DNA of 64,000 nt from Sphingopyxis sp. H053 (lineage in GTDB: Bacteria; Pseudomonadota; Alphaproteobacteria; Sphingomonadales; Sphingomonadaceae). The stretch lies in assembly GCF_001468225.1 (NCBI RefSeq), contig NZ_LNRU01000003.1, positions 62,001 through 126,000 of the forward strand, read 5' to 3'. Below are positions 38,611 through 50,852 of the stretch, one piece after another. The first letter of the stretch is position 1; the number at the start of each line of letters is the position of its first letter. The notes below the pieces were generated by a model that was not told the DNA's origin, made no database searches, and was given only the letters and a program-made list of their open reading frames with translations. Made by a program: the position numbers and the translations under genes.

Positions 38611-39774
38611 TCAGAAACGGGTGATCAATTGCTCGGTGAAGCTCAGTTCCTTCCTGATCAGCTCCTCATTCCCTGCAACGTTGCGCAGGAACTGAATTCG
38701 CTCTTCCTTCTCCTGGCCTTCCTTAAGATAATAGAGGCTGCGCAGGTTGAGCGAAGCGCGCGGAGACGTGATTTCGGTGAAAATGCGCCGCCGGTCTTGT
38801 TCATAGAATTCCAGAATGTCGTGATCGGCGCCGTCGTGGAGAACCCGGTTCAGGGCCTCGATCAATGCGAACGCATCGAACATCCCGCCCGTGAGACCGA
38901 GACCTCCGGTCGGATTGGTCACATGTGCGGCATCGCCCACGAGGATTATCCGGCCTTCGCGCATCTTGTCCGCCACACGCTGGTGCATACGGTAGGGAGA
39001 GGCGGCCAGGACTTCGTACGGCAAATCGGGCAGGTGATCGGCGAACATCGCGTCAATTCGCTCGGGCAGCCCTTCGATTGGCAATTCCGGATTCTCGACG
39101 AAGGTGACGCGCCAAACGTCCGACTGGTCGATCTTGCAGATGACCGCACCATGTTTTTGGTCGATCTGCATGACCGTAGGCGAATATCCCACCGATGAGA
39201 GATCGATTTTGGTATTAGTGGCGATATAGCGCTCGGGCCACGTCACACCGTAGAATTGCAGCCCGAGAACATTCCTGCGCACGACGCTGTTCGCGCCATC
39301 GGCACCGACAAGAAAATCGCCGTCGAGGCGTTCCGCCCCGCCCGGTCCGTCAAGCTCGGCGATCACACCGTCCGCATTCTGGCTGCAACCCTGCAAGCGG
39401 GTCTGGTAGCGGATTTCGATATTGGGAAGCATCGCAACATGCCGGGCGAGAACCTGGGAGAGCAAGCCTTGATGCAAATGCAGGGCCTGTCCGTCCTCAT
39501 AGGCCGGCGAGCCCGTCCACTCGATCATTTCCCCCGTGCTGTGGATGTGCCAGCCGAAGCTCTGACGAAGGAAGCCTTCGCTGATACAATCCTGCAGGAG
39601 ACCCAACTTCTCGAGATGCGGTAGTACCGGATAGTGGTAAACGAGTGCTCGCGGGCTGTCGTTGAGTTCGGCCTCGGCCTCGAGGATCGTAACGCGCGTC
39701 CCCGCCTTCGCGAGGCCGATGGCCGTCAGCAAGCCAGTCGGCCCCGCTCCGGCGATAATTACATGCTGGATCAT
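38611..39774 (-). CDS. Class A FAD monooxygenase, probably forming 2,5-dihydroxypyridine
   Basis: 387 residues. GAGPTG (9-14), Glu32, the DG motif LVGADGANSVV (157-166) and GD at 280-281 in LVGDAAHVTNPTGGLGL make a standard flavoprotein monooxygenase. It is the only oxygenase of this class in the operon, so it probably makes 2,5-dihydroxypyridine for the dioxygenase at 40426. Two known enzymes do this: NicC (from 6-hydroxynicotinate) and HspB/VppD (from 6-hydroxy-3-succinoylpyridine). The N-terminal part with SPRALVYHYPVLPHLEKLG does not resemble NicC as I remember it, which favours an HspB-like enzyme. That is inference. No membrane part. Confidence 0.82.
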   Translation of the reverse strand: MIQHVIIAGAGPTGLLTAIGLAKAGTRVTILEAEAELNDSPRALVYHYPVLPHLEKLGLLQDCISEGFLRQSFGWHIHSTGEMIEWTGSPAYEDGQALHLHQGLLSQVLARHVAMLPNIEIRYQTRLQGCSQNADGVIAELDGPGGAERLDGDFLVGADGANSVVRRNVLGLQFYGVTWPERYIATNTKIDLSSVGYSPTVMQIDQKHGAVICKIDQSDVWRVTFVENPELPIEGLPERIDAMFADHLPDLPYEVLAASPYRMHQRVADKMREGRIILVGDAAHVTNPTGGLGLTGGMFDAFALIEALNRVLHDGADHDILEFYEQDRRRIFTEITSPRASLNLRSLYYLKEGQEKEERIQFLRNVAGNEELIRKELSFTEQLITRF

Positions 39775-39806
39775 TGATCTACCTCTCCATTATTAACTGG
39801 GCGACG

Positions 39807-40439
39807 TCAGTCCGACGACCTGATCTGGCCGAGCCAGTTCAGGATGTCGTCGGCGCTGGTGATGTCTCCGTATTTTTGGGCGATATCATAAAGATTGGCT
39901 TCGTGCGGCGCCGACGCCCGGTCCGCGCAGCAATCGCGCGGCACCAGCACGATAAAGCCGGATTGCACGGCATCAACGACGGTGGCGCGCACGCATCCCG
40001 ATGTGGTCGCCCCCGTAACAACAACCGTATCGACCCCGGCAGCGGTGAGCAAACTGGCCAGGTTCGTGCCATGAAAGGCCGACGCGCCATGCTTGATGAT
40101 GACGGGATCGCCCGAGGTGATACCGGTCGCGCTGTCGATTTCGACCAGCCTCGTGCCCGCCATCAGCGCTTTCATGCCCGTCGCCTTGCGAAGCCAAGGC
40201 AATGCCTCCGCCTCCCACGGCTGATAGGCGATGGTGGTGTAAATAACGGGAAAGCCGCGTTCGCGGGCAACATCGGTGAGCCGACGAGTCGCAGCGATCT
40301 CAGCCCGCATATCCGCGGCAGTGGGATAGCTGGTGTCAGTGAAGCCGTAGGAGAAATCGACCACAACGATCGCCGGACGGGTTCCTCTTGGTGCGCTGCG
40401 ACCGAATCCGGCCTTGTCATAGACCTCATCCTGCGACAT
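39807..40439 (-). CDS. nicF: Maleamate amidohydrolase (isochorismatase fold)
   Basis: 210 residues with the cysteine-hydrolase triad: Asp28 (AIVVVDFSYGF), Lys116 (VIIKHGASAF) and Cys149 (TGATTSGCVRATV). In this fold the enzymes NicF of nicotinate and Ami of nicotine breakdown turn maleamate into maleate and ammonia. Identification rests on the operon: deformylase, dioxygenase and maleate isomerase are all adjacent. Its ATG is 14 bases inside the 3' end of the dioxygenase gene, indicating coupling. Cytoplasmic. Confidence 0.88.
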   Translation of the reverse strand: MSQDEVYDKAGFGRSAPRGTRPAIVVVDFSYGFTDTSYPTAADMRAEIAATRRLTDVARERGFPVIYTTIAYQPWEAEALPWLRKATGMKALMAGTRLVEIDSATGITSGDPVIIKHGASAFHGTNLASLLTAAGVDTVVVTGATTSGCVRATVVDAVQSGFIVLVPRDCCADRASAPHEANLYDIAQKYGDITSADDILNWLGQIRSSD

Positions 40440-41502
40440 CGAACACCTTGCTTTCCTTCACGCTCGAACCATCGTTTCGATCGAACTGGAGTTCCTTGAC
40501 CATGATTTCGCCATCGATCAGCACCGGGTCGCCATCGAGGAAGAGCGAGCAGCCGCGCATGGGGATATCGAGGTGGCAGGCCGTATCGTTCGACCCGCCA
40601 AGCTCGTTGTTGGGGCCGGTGGAAAACAGGACGTTGCCCAGATAGCTGCGCGGCTCCATTCCCATGCCCCCGGGGAATTCGCCCGGCGTCATCCGATGCC
40701 ACTTGGCGTCCGGATTCATCCCCCAGCCGATATGACTCATTGCGAATCCGCGCTCGTCTTCGAAGTCCGCCATGTAGGATTTGACCAGTTCAGCTTCCAG
40801 GCCGCCACGGATATCCGTGATCCGTCCCTGCTCGATCGTGTAGATAATTGGCTCGCGAACATAGATATTCTGCGGAAGGAGCACATCGCCCGTCCCGACG
40901 ACGATCTGACCATCCACACCGTCATCGTCGCCCCCCGTGAACACGAAGCCCGACGGCCAATGATCCCATCGCCCAGGCTGGTCCGTGCAAGCATATTCGG
41001 TGATGGTGGGATAGGTTCCGAGCTTGTAGATCACATCGGTGCCGTGGGGGGAGGTGATGTGCATCGATTTGGCCCGCGCCAGCAGTTCTCCCGCCCGCTC
41101 GACTTTCTCGCGCAGTTCAAGATTCGGCAACATGCGCGCGAGCAGTTCTGGCGGCTCGACCACTGTCAGCACGCGCGTGCCGGCCGCCTGGATCGCCATC
41201 TGTTCTGGCGAGAACAGCAAAAAGATGCAGTCGATGAGCATGTCGGCGTTCTTGAGGGCCTCGATAGCCTCCGGCATGACCGCAAGCGTTGTCTGGCCGA
41301 CTGCCCACCCTCCCATGGGCGAAACCGCGGGAAGGCGCATATGATAGATATTCGCGCCCAACATTCTGCCCGCGGCAAGGAAGGCATCGGCATAGTCGAG
41401 ACGCTCGTCGCCTTGGGTGAGGACAACCAGGCGCTCATCCGCACGCACTCCGGACATCTTCAGCTGATGCAGGCAAATTTCGATAAAGCTTGCGCGGTCC
41501 AT
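40426..41502 (-). CDS. nicX: 2,5-dihydroxypyridine 5,6-dioxygenase
   Basis: 358 residues. The protein belongs to the leucyl aminopeptidase-like M29-related family with the NicX/Hpo enzymes. The metal ligands can be placed at His257 (AMSHIGWG), His310 and Asp312 (TACHLDIPM). This non-heme Fe(II) enzyme opens 2,5-dihydroxypyridine with O2 to N-formylmaleamate. The set of deformylase, amidase and isomerase genes around it fixes the function better than the motif alone. It begins 19 bases after the deformylase stop. Cytoplasmic. Confidence 0.9.
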   Translation of the reverse strand: MDRASFIEICLHQLKMSGVRADERLVVLTQGDERLDYADAFLAAGRMLGANIYHMRLPAVSPMGGWAVGQTTLAVMPEAIEALKNADMLIDCIFLLFSPEQMAIQAAGTRVLTVVEPPELLARMLPNLELREKVERAGELLARAKSMHITSPHGTDVIYKLGTYPTITEYACTDQPGRWDHWPSGFVFTGGDDDGVDGQIVVGTGDVLLPQNIYVREPIIYTIEQGRITDIRGGLEAELVKSYMADFEDERGFAMSHIGWGMNPDAKWHRMTPGEFPGGMGMEPRSYLGNVLFSTGPNNELGGSNDTACHLDIPMRGCSLFLDGDPVLIDGEIMVKELQFDRNDGSSVKESKVFDVAG

Positions 41503-41521
41503 TACGGACGCTCCAATTCTG

Positions 41522-42301
41522 TCAAATTCTGAAATCGCTCACGGCGCGCAAAAAACCATCAAGGTCGTCCCACGGGATCATGTGCCCCGCGCCCTCGACC
41601 GTCGTAATTGCAATGTGCGGCGCAAGGCTCTTGATCTCCGCGATGTCGGCCTCTTCGATCACCGGGGAGGCGCCGGCCACCACCAGGCGCATCGGCAGGT
41701 CGAGGTGCGGCAAGTCCTGATGGATGTCGTCGGTGTGAAAGCCCTTATAGGCGACGTCGATCGCATGAAGATCACAGCTATGAAGCCACTCCGCCCGCAA
41801 CGCGCGCTGCTCTTCGGTCCAGGTAGGACAGAAGGCCTTCATGTCATCCGCTGAACAGCCGCGCTGCGCCAACAGGATTGAGTCCTCGTACCAGGGCCAC
41901 GCCGATGGATAGGGACGCCGACCGGGTCCGCTTACCGGCGGATCGACGAGGATCAGCCCGCCAAAGGCCTTCGGCGCCTTGCGCGCGGAACGGATCGCCG
42001 TGCGCGCGCCCATCGAATGACCAAGAACGATGGGCGCTTCCATGCCCAGCGCCTGGACAAGCGCGACAGCATCGTCCGCCATCGCGTCGAGCGAATAGTC
42101 AAGGTCGCCCCCTTGGCTGAGCCCGCGTCCGCGCACATCCAGAACATGGACTTCGAAATGCGCCGAAAGAGGCTCTGCAACGAAGTCCCAGGTGACCGCC
42201 GGCGAGGTAATCCCCGGTATCAGCAGCATTTGCGGACCGCCCTCACCGTGCTGGATCAGGTGGTGCCGGATGCCGTTCGCATGGACGTTATAGCCGCGCA
42301 T
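41522..42301 (-). CDS. nicD: N-formylmaleamate deformylase (alpha/beta hydrolase)
   Basis: About 259 residues. MRGYNVHANGIRHHLIQHGE is followed by LLIPGITSPAVTWDF (oxyanion loop), VLDVRGRGLSQGG, GHSMGAR (Ser about 96) and EGAGHMIPWDDLDGF (His about 240). NicD of Pseudomonas putida has the same architecture and removes formate from N-formylmaleamate to give maleamate. The start at 42301 is chosen since AAGGGG lies six bases upstream; it is 10 bases after the isomerase stop. In the operon it comes between isomerase and dioxygenase, as in known nic-type clusters. Confidence 0.88.
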   Translation of the reverse strand: MRGYNVHANGIRHHLIQHGEGGPQMLLIPGITSPAVTWDFVAEPLSAHFEVHVLDVRGRGLSQGGDLDYSLDAMADDAVALVQALGMEAPIVLGHSMGARTAIRSARKAPKAFGGLILVDPPVSGPGRRPYPSAWPWYEDSILLAQRGCSADDMKAFCPTWTEEQRALRAEWLHSCDLHAIDVAYKGFHTDDIHQDLPHLDLPMRLVVAGASPVIEEADIAEIKSLAPHIAITTVEGAGHMIPWDDLDGFLRAVSDFRI

Positions 42302-42311
42302 CGCCATCCCC

Positions 42312-43064
42312 TTAATAGGCACCGGAAAGCAGCGTGCCGCCACCGGGCACCCGCGTGTCGAGATCGAGCGACCTCAGCATCGCCCATGTTGTGGCGATCG
42401 CCGCCGTCAGGACGGGCTTGCCGACCTGCGCCTCGACAATCGAGACGGCGGGCAGCGAAGGCATCTGCACGCATGCCGACAGCACGACCGCATCGACCTC
42501 GCCGATCTGCTCCATGCTGGCGACAATGCCGGGAAGACGGGCCGGGTCGTGCGCGGCAACCGCGAGATTGTCGGAAATCTCAAGCGCGCGCCACTCCACC
42601 ACTTCCACACCCTCGCTGCGGATATAATCGACGACCATCTCCGTCAGCGGCTTCATATAGGGAGCAACGATGGCGACCTTCTTGGCGCCAATCGCCTTAA
42701 TGCCATCGACAAGCGCTCCGGCGGAGGAGACGACGGGCGCCGAATTGCCGCTGTCGACGGTGACCTGGTGCAGCCGGGCCTGTGACTCGCGATGATAGCC
42801 CTGCCCCATCGACATGATGGCGACGAGGCAGGCATAGCCCATCACATCGACCGCAGCGTCGGACAACTCAAGCGCGCAGCGATCGCTCGCCGCATCCATC
42901 GCGGCCAATTCTTCTTTCGTGACATGCTTCATCCGCATGCGCGAGGAATGGAATGTGAAGCGCTCGGGCGAAATCGTCTCACGCGCGCGCAGAAGCGCCG
43001 GAATTTCCGTTTCCATCGTCACGTTGGAGCTCGGCACGATCTGGCCGATGCGATAGGTTCTCAT
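42312..43064 (-). CDS. nicE: Maleate isomerase (Asp/Glu racemase fold)
   Basis: 250 residues, the usual length. Two catalytic cysteines are visible: Cys79 (VMGYACLVAIMSMG) and Cys198 (VVLSACVQMPSLP). The N-terminus YRIGQIVPSSNVTMETEIPA is a family signature (substrate-carboxylate binding). It converts maleate to fumarate without cofactor, joining the pathway to the TCA cycle. It is the first gene of the operon; the promoter is in the gap upstream, where TAATAATTCGTCATTCGT (43091-43108) may hold a regulator site. Confidence 0.9.
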   Translation of the reverse strand: MRTYRIGQIVPSSNVTMETEIPALLRARETISPERFTFHSSRMRMKHVTKEELAAMDAASDRCALELSDAAVDVMGYACLVAIMSMGQGYHRESQARLHQVTVDSGNSAPVVSSAGALVDGIKAIGAKKVAIVAPYMKPLTEMVVDYIRSEGVEVVEWRALEISDNLAVAAHDPARLPGIVASMEQIGEVDAVVLSACVQMPSLPAVSIVEAQVGKPVLTAAIATTWAMLRSLDLDTRVPGGGTLLSGAY

Positions 43065-43858
43065 CAGAGTCTCCTTGTAGCTAGGAGTGGTAATAATTCG
43101 TCATTCGTATAAATTCAAGGAGAATTGACCGCTCGAACGGCTCCGGGTGCACCATTGAGCCGGGGCGTCGGCGCGCGACCGCAAGGTCGCCTTCTCTTCA
43201 AGATGCCATGCATAAATATCACAGATAAAACATGGTATTATGATACCCTCTCAGGACCAAATTCCAGCTTGAATCGAACAGCTCACGCCGTGCACCATGG
43301 CGGTCGAGACCCGCGCCGCTCGACAATAGCAAGGGATCGGGATCCAAGATTAAATTCTGCGCCCGCCGGATTTCTGCAAGGCGCTCATGATTCCTGCCCA
43401 GCAGCTAAACGGCCGCGCCGCGAATCCAGGGGAATTGGCAGGAACCTGTGCGCTATTTTCGCGGCCTGTCGTCCATCGCGTGAGCATCCCTCACGAGTTC
43501 AACGCGTCGCGCCACGGCCGCGATACATCGAATGAAAAGCAGGCGGTCAGTGGGGGGTTGGGGTCAGAACCCATCGAAAGATCGATCCCCAACGACCTGC
43601 GCCGAAGATTGATGAAGGCGGTTCGAGATCGGTCGAACGCCCGCTCGCAGTCATCGAAAACAACAAGCAGCTACCCCCGCGGCAGTTCCTTGCTTCTGGT
43701 CCGGACGCCCGTCCGACCGTGCACCCTGCCCCAGGTCAGCGCCTGCCGCCCAAGCTCAGCGGGCGGGCCTGGCGTTTCTCCCGGATTGCCTCCTCCTCAC
43801 TGCAGCGATGCAGCGAGGAGGAAGTGTTTGGCCAATTACTTGTTGACGGTCCCTTCGG
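43065..43858. other. Long non-coding gap upstream of the pyridine operon
   Basis: About 790 bp. The first 60 bp (AT-rich, with a TTCGTCATTCGT direct repeat) are the likely operon promoter. The AT-rich part at 43205-43260 may be a second promoter. The rest is high-GC with open frames of up to 162 codons, none of which has a recognisable domain or ribosome site; they could be IS debris. No confident gene. Confidence 0.5.
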
Positions 43859-46144
<2,286 letters not shown>

Positions 46145-46867
46145 TATACTTCTCCCTTTTTTGCATAGTTCATCCCCGCCGGTCGAGAGCACCCTGCCAA
46201 TGCGCAAGCCACTCCCCGTTTGCCTCGGCCGAGGCGCCCCTCAGCATTTGAGATTTCCTCACCTCACACCCCTGCGCGGGAAACAGAATCCGCCATCGGG
46301 AGGAGCTCGGTCATGCAAAAATGCAGTAAATTATTCTGCCGCATAATTAAGGTGGTTGTCAATGGTTATGCGAACCCACTGGCAAGAACCCCCGGCCGCA
46401 AATCCGCTGGGAAGCGTGGCCCACAGTTTAACATCATTTTATCAACTATTTAACTACGTTATAATATCCGCAGTGTCACACCAGACCTGCCACCTGTCCG
46501 CATCTGGAAAAAATCATCAATCGCATAAATTAGTTGCGAACGGTGACGAAATTGCTACGAATTCGAGACGCTCGCGGCCGAGTCGATTTCTCGAACGACC
46601 TCGCAAGCGGCAGTTTGACATCCGCTGGCGCCGACGCGGGTCTTGTGAAATCGGGCGTGAACGAAATGGGGGCAAGGCGGATGCGCAATCTGGACTTGGC
46701 GATATCCGCAGCAAACGCTCTTGATCGCATACCTTTTTTCGGGGCTGCAATGGGCCATCGAAGGCTGGCGCGCAGAGCGCAGCGGTTTCGGGGAGCTCGT
46801 CGAGATCAAGGCCGCCGTCGTTACGATCAGCATCTGACGCAACCGAAAGCCGTTCATGGAGATACGC
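46145..46867. other. Divergent non-coding region
   Basis: About 720 bp between TonB receptor 3 and the APC permease. Two AT-rich parts (46320-46360, with ATTATTCTGCCGCATAATTA, and 46430-46480) look like promoters. A frame of 115 codons at 46534-46881 has no ribosome site or known domain and overlaps the permease start; rejected. A short decayed sequence is possible around 46600-46750. Confidence 0.5.
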
Positions 46868-48334
46868 ATGACACAAATTAATGCCGCCACTGCATCGGCA
46901 CTCGTTCCGTCTCCCGTCGAGAGCGAGACCGTTGCACTGCCGCGCTCGCTGAGTACTTTTCGGCTGGCCGTCTTTGTCATCGCCGCTGTCGCGCCGCTCG
47001 CCTGCGTTATCGGGGTGCTCCCCGTAGCGTTGGTGTTCGGCAGTGGAACCGCCCTGCCGCTTGCCTTCGTCATTTCGACGGTCGTCACGGCATTGTTCGC
47101 AGTGGGCTATTCCGCGTTCAGTCGAGAGGTGCTGGTTGGCGGCGCATTTTACACCTACATTGCACGCGGCCTTGGCCCGATCACCGGTCTAGGGGCAGCC
47201 GGCGTCGCGGTAGTCTCTTACACCATGTTCGTGCCTGGGGGCTTCAGTTATCTCGGTTATATGATGCAGACCACGTTCAGCGACTTGCTCGGATTTAACC
47301 TTCATTGGGTAGTTTATTCGCTGACGGCCTGGGTCGTGATCGGTTTCTTCGGCCTTCGCCAGATCGACTTCAGCGCCCGGGTCGTGCTGGCCGTCATCCT
47401 TATCGAGTTCATGCTGCTGCTGTTTTTCGATGCCATCCTTGTCGGACAGTTGGGCGGGGCGGCATTCCCGACGCAGTCGTTGGATATCGGTGGTCTGACG
47501 ACTGGCGCGCCGGGTGTTGCGATCCTGCTCGCGTTCACCTGCTACTTCGGCATCGAGTCTGCCGCTCTGTTTTCCGAGGAGGCTAAATCGCCTCAGAAAT
47601 CTGTGTCGCGGGCCACCTACATCGCGATATTCACCATCGGCATCTTCTACTTCGTCACATCGTGGATCACCGTAGGCGCAATAGGACCCGACAACATCAA
47701 AGGCATACCCGAAGCAGACGTCGGACTCATCTACTTTAAGCTCAGCAATCAGTACGTCAGCGGTGCATTCACCACCATCATCCAGGTCGCGCTGGTCACC
47801 AGCATGTTTGCTACCGTCCTTTCGATGCATAATGTGGCCGCGCGCTATTTATTCGTCCTCGGCCGTCAGGGCTGCTTGCCCCGCGCTCTCGGCCGGGCGC
47901 ATCCTGTCCATGGCTCGCCCTCTGCGGCCAGCGCCACCGTTTCAGTCGTCGCGCTCGTCGTCTTCACGAGCGCTGCTTATCTGGGGCTGCACCCGATGCT
48001 CGGACTGGGGCTGATCGTCCTGGGTTTTGCAGCCGTTGGCGTGATGTTCATGCAGGCGCTCACCAGCCTGGCGGTGGTGTCGTATTTCCGGGAGCATCCC
48101 GAGCGCCACCTTTGGCAGCACGTTATTGCACCGATTTTGGCGTTTGTCGGCCTGTTGGTGGCGCTGTACTTCGCCGTCAACAATTTTGAGTACCTTAGCG
48201 GTAGCCAGAATCCGGTGGTCAATCGATTGCCAATTGGCATCCCGGTCGCGATGGCCGCAGGCATAGGGTTCGGACTGTGGCTGCGCCGGTATCGGCCTTC
48301 CCGGTTCGCCGCCATTCAGCTGGACGAGTCGTGA
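46868..48334 (+). CDS. APC family permease
   Basis: About 488 residues with some 12 hydrophobic segments. The first, LAVFVIAAVAPLACVIGVLP, has the broken helix 1 of amino acid-polyamine-organocation transporters; YYIARG-like VGGAFYTYIARGLG and CYFGIESAALFSEEAKSPQK (helix 6 and cytoplasmic loop) follow. It would import an amino acid, amine or similar cation with protons. Start 46868 follows GGAG. The gene precedes glutaryl-CoA dehydrogenase by 180 bp on the same strand. A precursor of glutarate (lysine, cadaverine, aminovalerate) or a pyridine alkaloid side product could be its substrate; not decided. Confidence 0.88.
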   Translation: MTQINAATASALVPSPVESETVALPRSLSTFRLAVFVIAAVAPLACVIGVLPVALVFGSGTALPLAFVISTVVTALFAVGYSAFSREVLVGGAFYTYIARGLGPITGLGAAGVAVVSYTMFVPGGFSYLGYMMQTTFSDLLGFNLHWVVYSLTAWVVIGFFGLRQIDFSARVVLAVILIEFMLLLFFDAILVGQLGGAAFPTQSLDIGGLTTGAPGVAILLAFTCYFGIESAALFSEEAKSPQKSVSRATYIAIFTIGIFYFVTSWITVGAIGPDNIKGIPEADVGLIYFKLSNQYVSGAFTTIIQVALVTSMFATVLSMHNVAARYLFVLGRQGCLPRALGRAHPVHGSPSAASATVSVVALVVFTSAAYLGLHPMLGLGLIVLGFAAVGVMFMQALTSLAVVSYFREHPERHLWQHVIAPILAFVGLLVALYFAVNNFEYLSGSQNPVVNRLPIGIPVAMAAGIGFGLWLRRYRPSRFAAIQLDES

Positions 48335-48513
48335 TCCCGTCATATCGGACGGAAAAATTCGAACGGTCGCTGGGCCCTCATTCCTCGGGCATGGCGGAAT
48401 CCATGCAACAAGGGGAGCTCCACCTCCAGCCTAGACCTCCGGTTTGTTGGCTTTGATTTCCATAAGCGACGCATGCTTCGCATCGCAATTTTCAATTTCT
48501 GATTGGATTTTAG

Positions 48514-49689
48514 ATGCAGCGTTTTTCATGGGCGGACCCCTTTCAGCTTGAAGACCAGCTGACGGAAGAAGAGCGCATGATCCGCGATGCGGCGCGGGCC
48601 TACGCTCAAAACGAGCTGCAGCCCCGTGTCACCCAAGCCTATGCACAAGAACACACAGACTCGGCGATTTTTGCCGAAATGGGACGTCGAGGCTTACTCG
48701 GTATCACGATACCCGAAGCGTTCGGCGGCACGGGCGCAAGTTATGTGAGTTACGGCCTCGTCGCTCGAGAGGTCGAGCGCGTTGACTCCGGCTATCGTTC
48801 GATGATGTCGGTGCAATCCTCCCTGGTCATGTACCCGATCCATGTCTTTGGCTCGGATGAGCAGAAGGCGAAGTTTCTGCCCGGCTTAGCCAGCGGCGAA
48901 TTAATTGGTTGCTTTGGCCTTACTGAACCGGATGCCGGATCCGATCCGGCTGGAATGAAGACCCGAGCGCGCAAGGTCGATGGCGGATACGTGCTGACGG
49001 GGTCCAAGACCTGGATCTCGAACGCTCCGATCGCCGACGTCTTCATTGTCTGGGCGACGTCGGAAGTTCATGGCGGGAAGATCCGCGGGTTCATCCTTGA
49101 AAAGGGAACCAAGGGTCTCGACACTCCCAAGATCTCCGGAAAATTGTCACTTCGCGCCTCGATTACGGGCATGATCATGATGGACGAGGTCTTCGTGCCA
49201 GAAGATGCCCTACTGCCAGGCGTCGAAGGGATGCGCGGGCCATTCAGTTGCCTCAACCGTGCCCGCTACGGCATTAGCTGGGGCGCGCTTGGAGCGGCCG
49301 AGTTTTGCTATGCCGCTGCCCGCCAGTATGGGCTGGACCGAAAACAGTTCGGGCGACCGCTGGCAGCAACCCAGCTTTATCAGAAGAAGTTGGCGGATAT
49401 GGCCACCGACATCGCTCTAGGCCTGCAGGCGAGCCTGCGGGTGGGCCGCCTGATGGACGAGGATCGCTTCGCACCCGAGATGATCTCGATGGTCAAGCGC
49501 AACAACGTCGGCAAGGCGCTCGACGTAGCACGCGCTGCTCGCGATATGCACGGCGGAAACGGCATTTCAGAAGAATATCAGGTCATCCGTCATATGGTGA
49601 ACCTCGAGACGGTCAACACTTACGAGGGTACTCATGATGTCCACGCCCTGATTATCGGGCGGGCAATCACGGACATCGCGGCTTTCTGA
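48514..49689 (+). CDS. gcdH: Glutaryl-CoA dehydrogenase
   Basis: 391 residues. Marks of this subgroup are [20 protein letters not shown] (Arg95, which holds the glutaryl carboxylate), [27 protein letters not shown] and [18 protein letters not shown] (catalytic base Glu about 371). The enzyme oxidises and decarboxylates glutaryl-CoA to crotonyl-CoA using FAD and ETF. The next gene, a CoA-transferase, starts at the last base of its stop (TGATG), the known arrangement for glutarate use. This is the best-identified acyl-CoA dehydrogenase of the window. Confidence 0.93.
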   Translation: MQRFSWADPFQLEDQLTEEERMIRDAARAYAQNELQPRVTQAYAQEHTDSAIFAEMGRRGLLGITIPEAFGGTGASYVSYGLVAREVERVDSGYRSMMSVQSSLVMYPIHVFGSDEQKAKFLPGLASGELIGCFGLTEPDAGSDPAGMKTRARKVDGGYVLTGSKTWISNAPIADVFIVWATSEVHGGKIRGFILEKGTKGLDTPKISGKLSLRASITGMIMMDEVFVPEDALLPGVEGMRGPFSCLNRARYGISWGALGAAEFCYAAARQYGLDRKQFGRPLAATQLYQKKLADMATDIALGLQASLRVGRLMDEDRFAPEMISMVKRNNVGKALDVARAARDMHGGNGISEEYQVIRHMVNLETVNTYEGTHDVHALIIGRAITDIAAF

Positions 49690-50852
49690 TGCAGCAAGAA
49701 CCCGCAAGCGCAAGCCAGCCGCTAAAGGGCCTGAGGGTCCTTGAACTGGCCCGAATTCTGGCCGGCCCGTGGGCCGGCCAGATCCTCGGGGATCTTGGCG
49801 CTGACGTATTGAAGGTAGAAAGTCCGGACGGCGACGACACGCACAGTTGGGGGCCGCCATTTATCGACAATGGCAACGGAACACATGATGCAGCCTATTT
49901 CCACGCCTGCAATCGTGGGAAGCGTTCGATTACCGCCGACTTCGGCAATGCCCGAGATCTTGAGGAGGTGCGCCGCCTGGCGATCGAAGCCGATGTCGTT
50001 ATCGAGAATTTCAAGGTGGGCGGTCTGGCCAAGTTCGGGCTGGAACATGCAAGCCTCTCGGCCTTGAACCCGCGCCTCGTATATTGCTCCATAAGTGGCT
50101 TTGGTCAGGAGGGTCCTTATGCCGCCCGTGCCGGCTATGATTTCATCGTGCAGGGTCTGAGCGGGATCATGGACCTGACCGGCGACCCGGCTGGCGCACC
50201 GCAGAAAATCGGCGTGGCCTTGGCTGACATCGTGACGGGCCTATACGCCGTCATCGGTATTCAGGCCGCCCTCACGCGCCGCGAGCGGACCGGCCGGGGC
50301 GACCATGTGGATGTTGCCCTGCTTGACTGCATGACCGGCGTCCTTGCCAATCAGGCGATGAACTACCTGGCAACGCGGGAAAATCCGGCCCGACTGGGCA
50401 ACGCACATCCGAATATCGCACCCTATGCCGTGTTCCCGGCCAAGGATGGCTGACTAATTCTTGCGGTGGGCAACGATGGTCAGTTTGACCGTTTTTGCAA
50501 GGTCGTCGGGCTCGACGAACTGCCGGCGTCACCTTCATTCGCGACCAATTCTTCGCGGGTAGCCAACCGGGACGAATTGACCGCCATAATCAGCGCAGTC
50601 ACGCAAAATTGGTTGCGGCACGACTTGCTGGGCGCGCTGGAGGTCGCGACAGTACCAGCCGGCCCAATCAACACGGTCGCGCAGGCACTGGCCGATCCCC
50701 AGATCGCGGCGCGCGGACTGGTGAGACAATTTGATCGGACGGGCGCATCCCCGGTCGACGGATTACGCACACCACTGATGTTTGAACATGCCGGCCTGTC
50801 TCTCGATTGCGGGTCGCCCTTGCTGGGACGAGATCAGCCCCGCTGGCTTTGA
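49689..50852 (+). pseudogene. CaiB/BaiF CoA-transferase (glutarate type), broken by in-frame TGA
   Basis: The coding sequence is homologous over 387 codons. LKGLRVLELARILAGPWAGQ, then VESPDGDDTHSWGPP and LADIVTGLYAVIGIQAALTR are class III CoA-transferase motifs. At 50451-50453 the frame reads AKDG, TGA, LILAVGNDGQFDRF: family members have an aromatic residue here, and TGG to TGA is the simplest change. The frame continues unbroken to 50852. As written only 254 residues are made, and the small lower domain part is lost. Coupled to glutaryl-CoA dehydrogenase, it was probably a succinyl-CoA:glutarate CoA-transferase. Sequencing error is possible. Confidence 0.85.

Noticed and set aside
38611..39774. 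Flavin monooxygenase as a clear NicC.
   Set aside because: The N-terminal third does not match NicC as I recall it; the call is left as NicC or HspB/VppD function without a symbol.
46534..46881. Plus-strand frame of 115 codons before the APC permease.
   Set aside because: It overlaps the permease start, lacks a ribosome site and resembles nothing I know. A decayed gene cannot be excluded.
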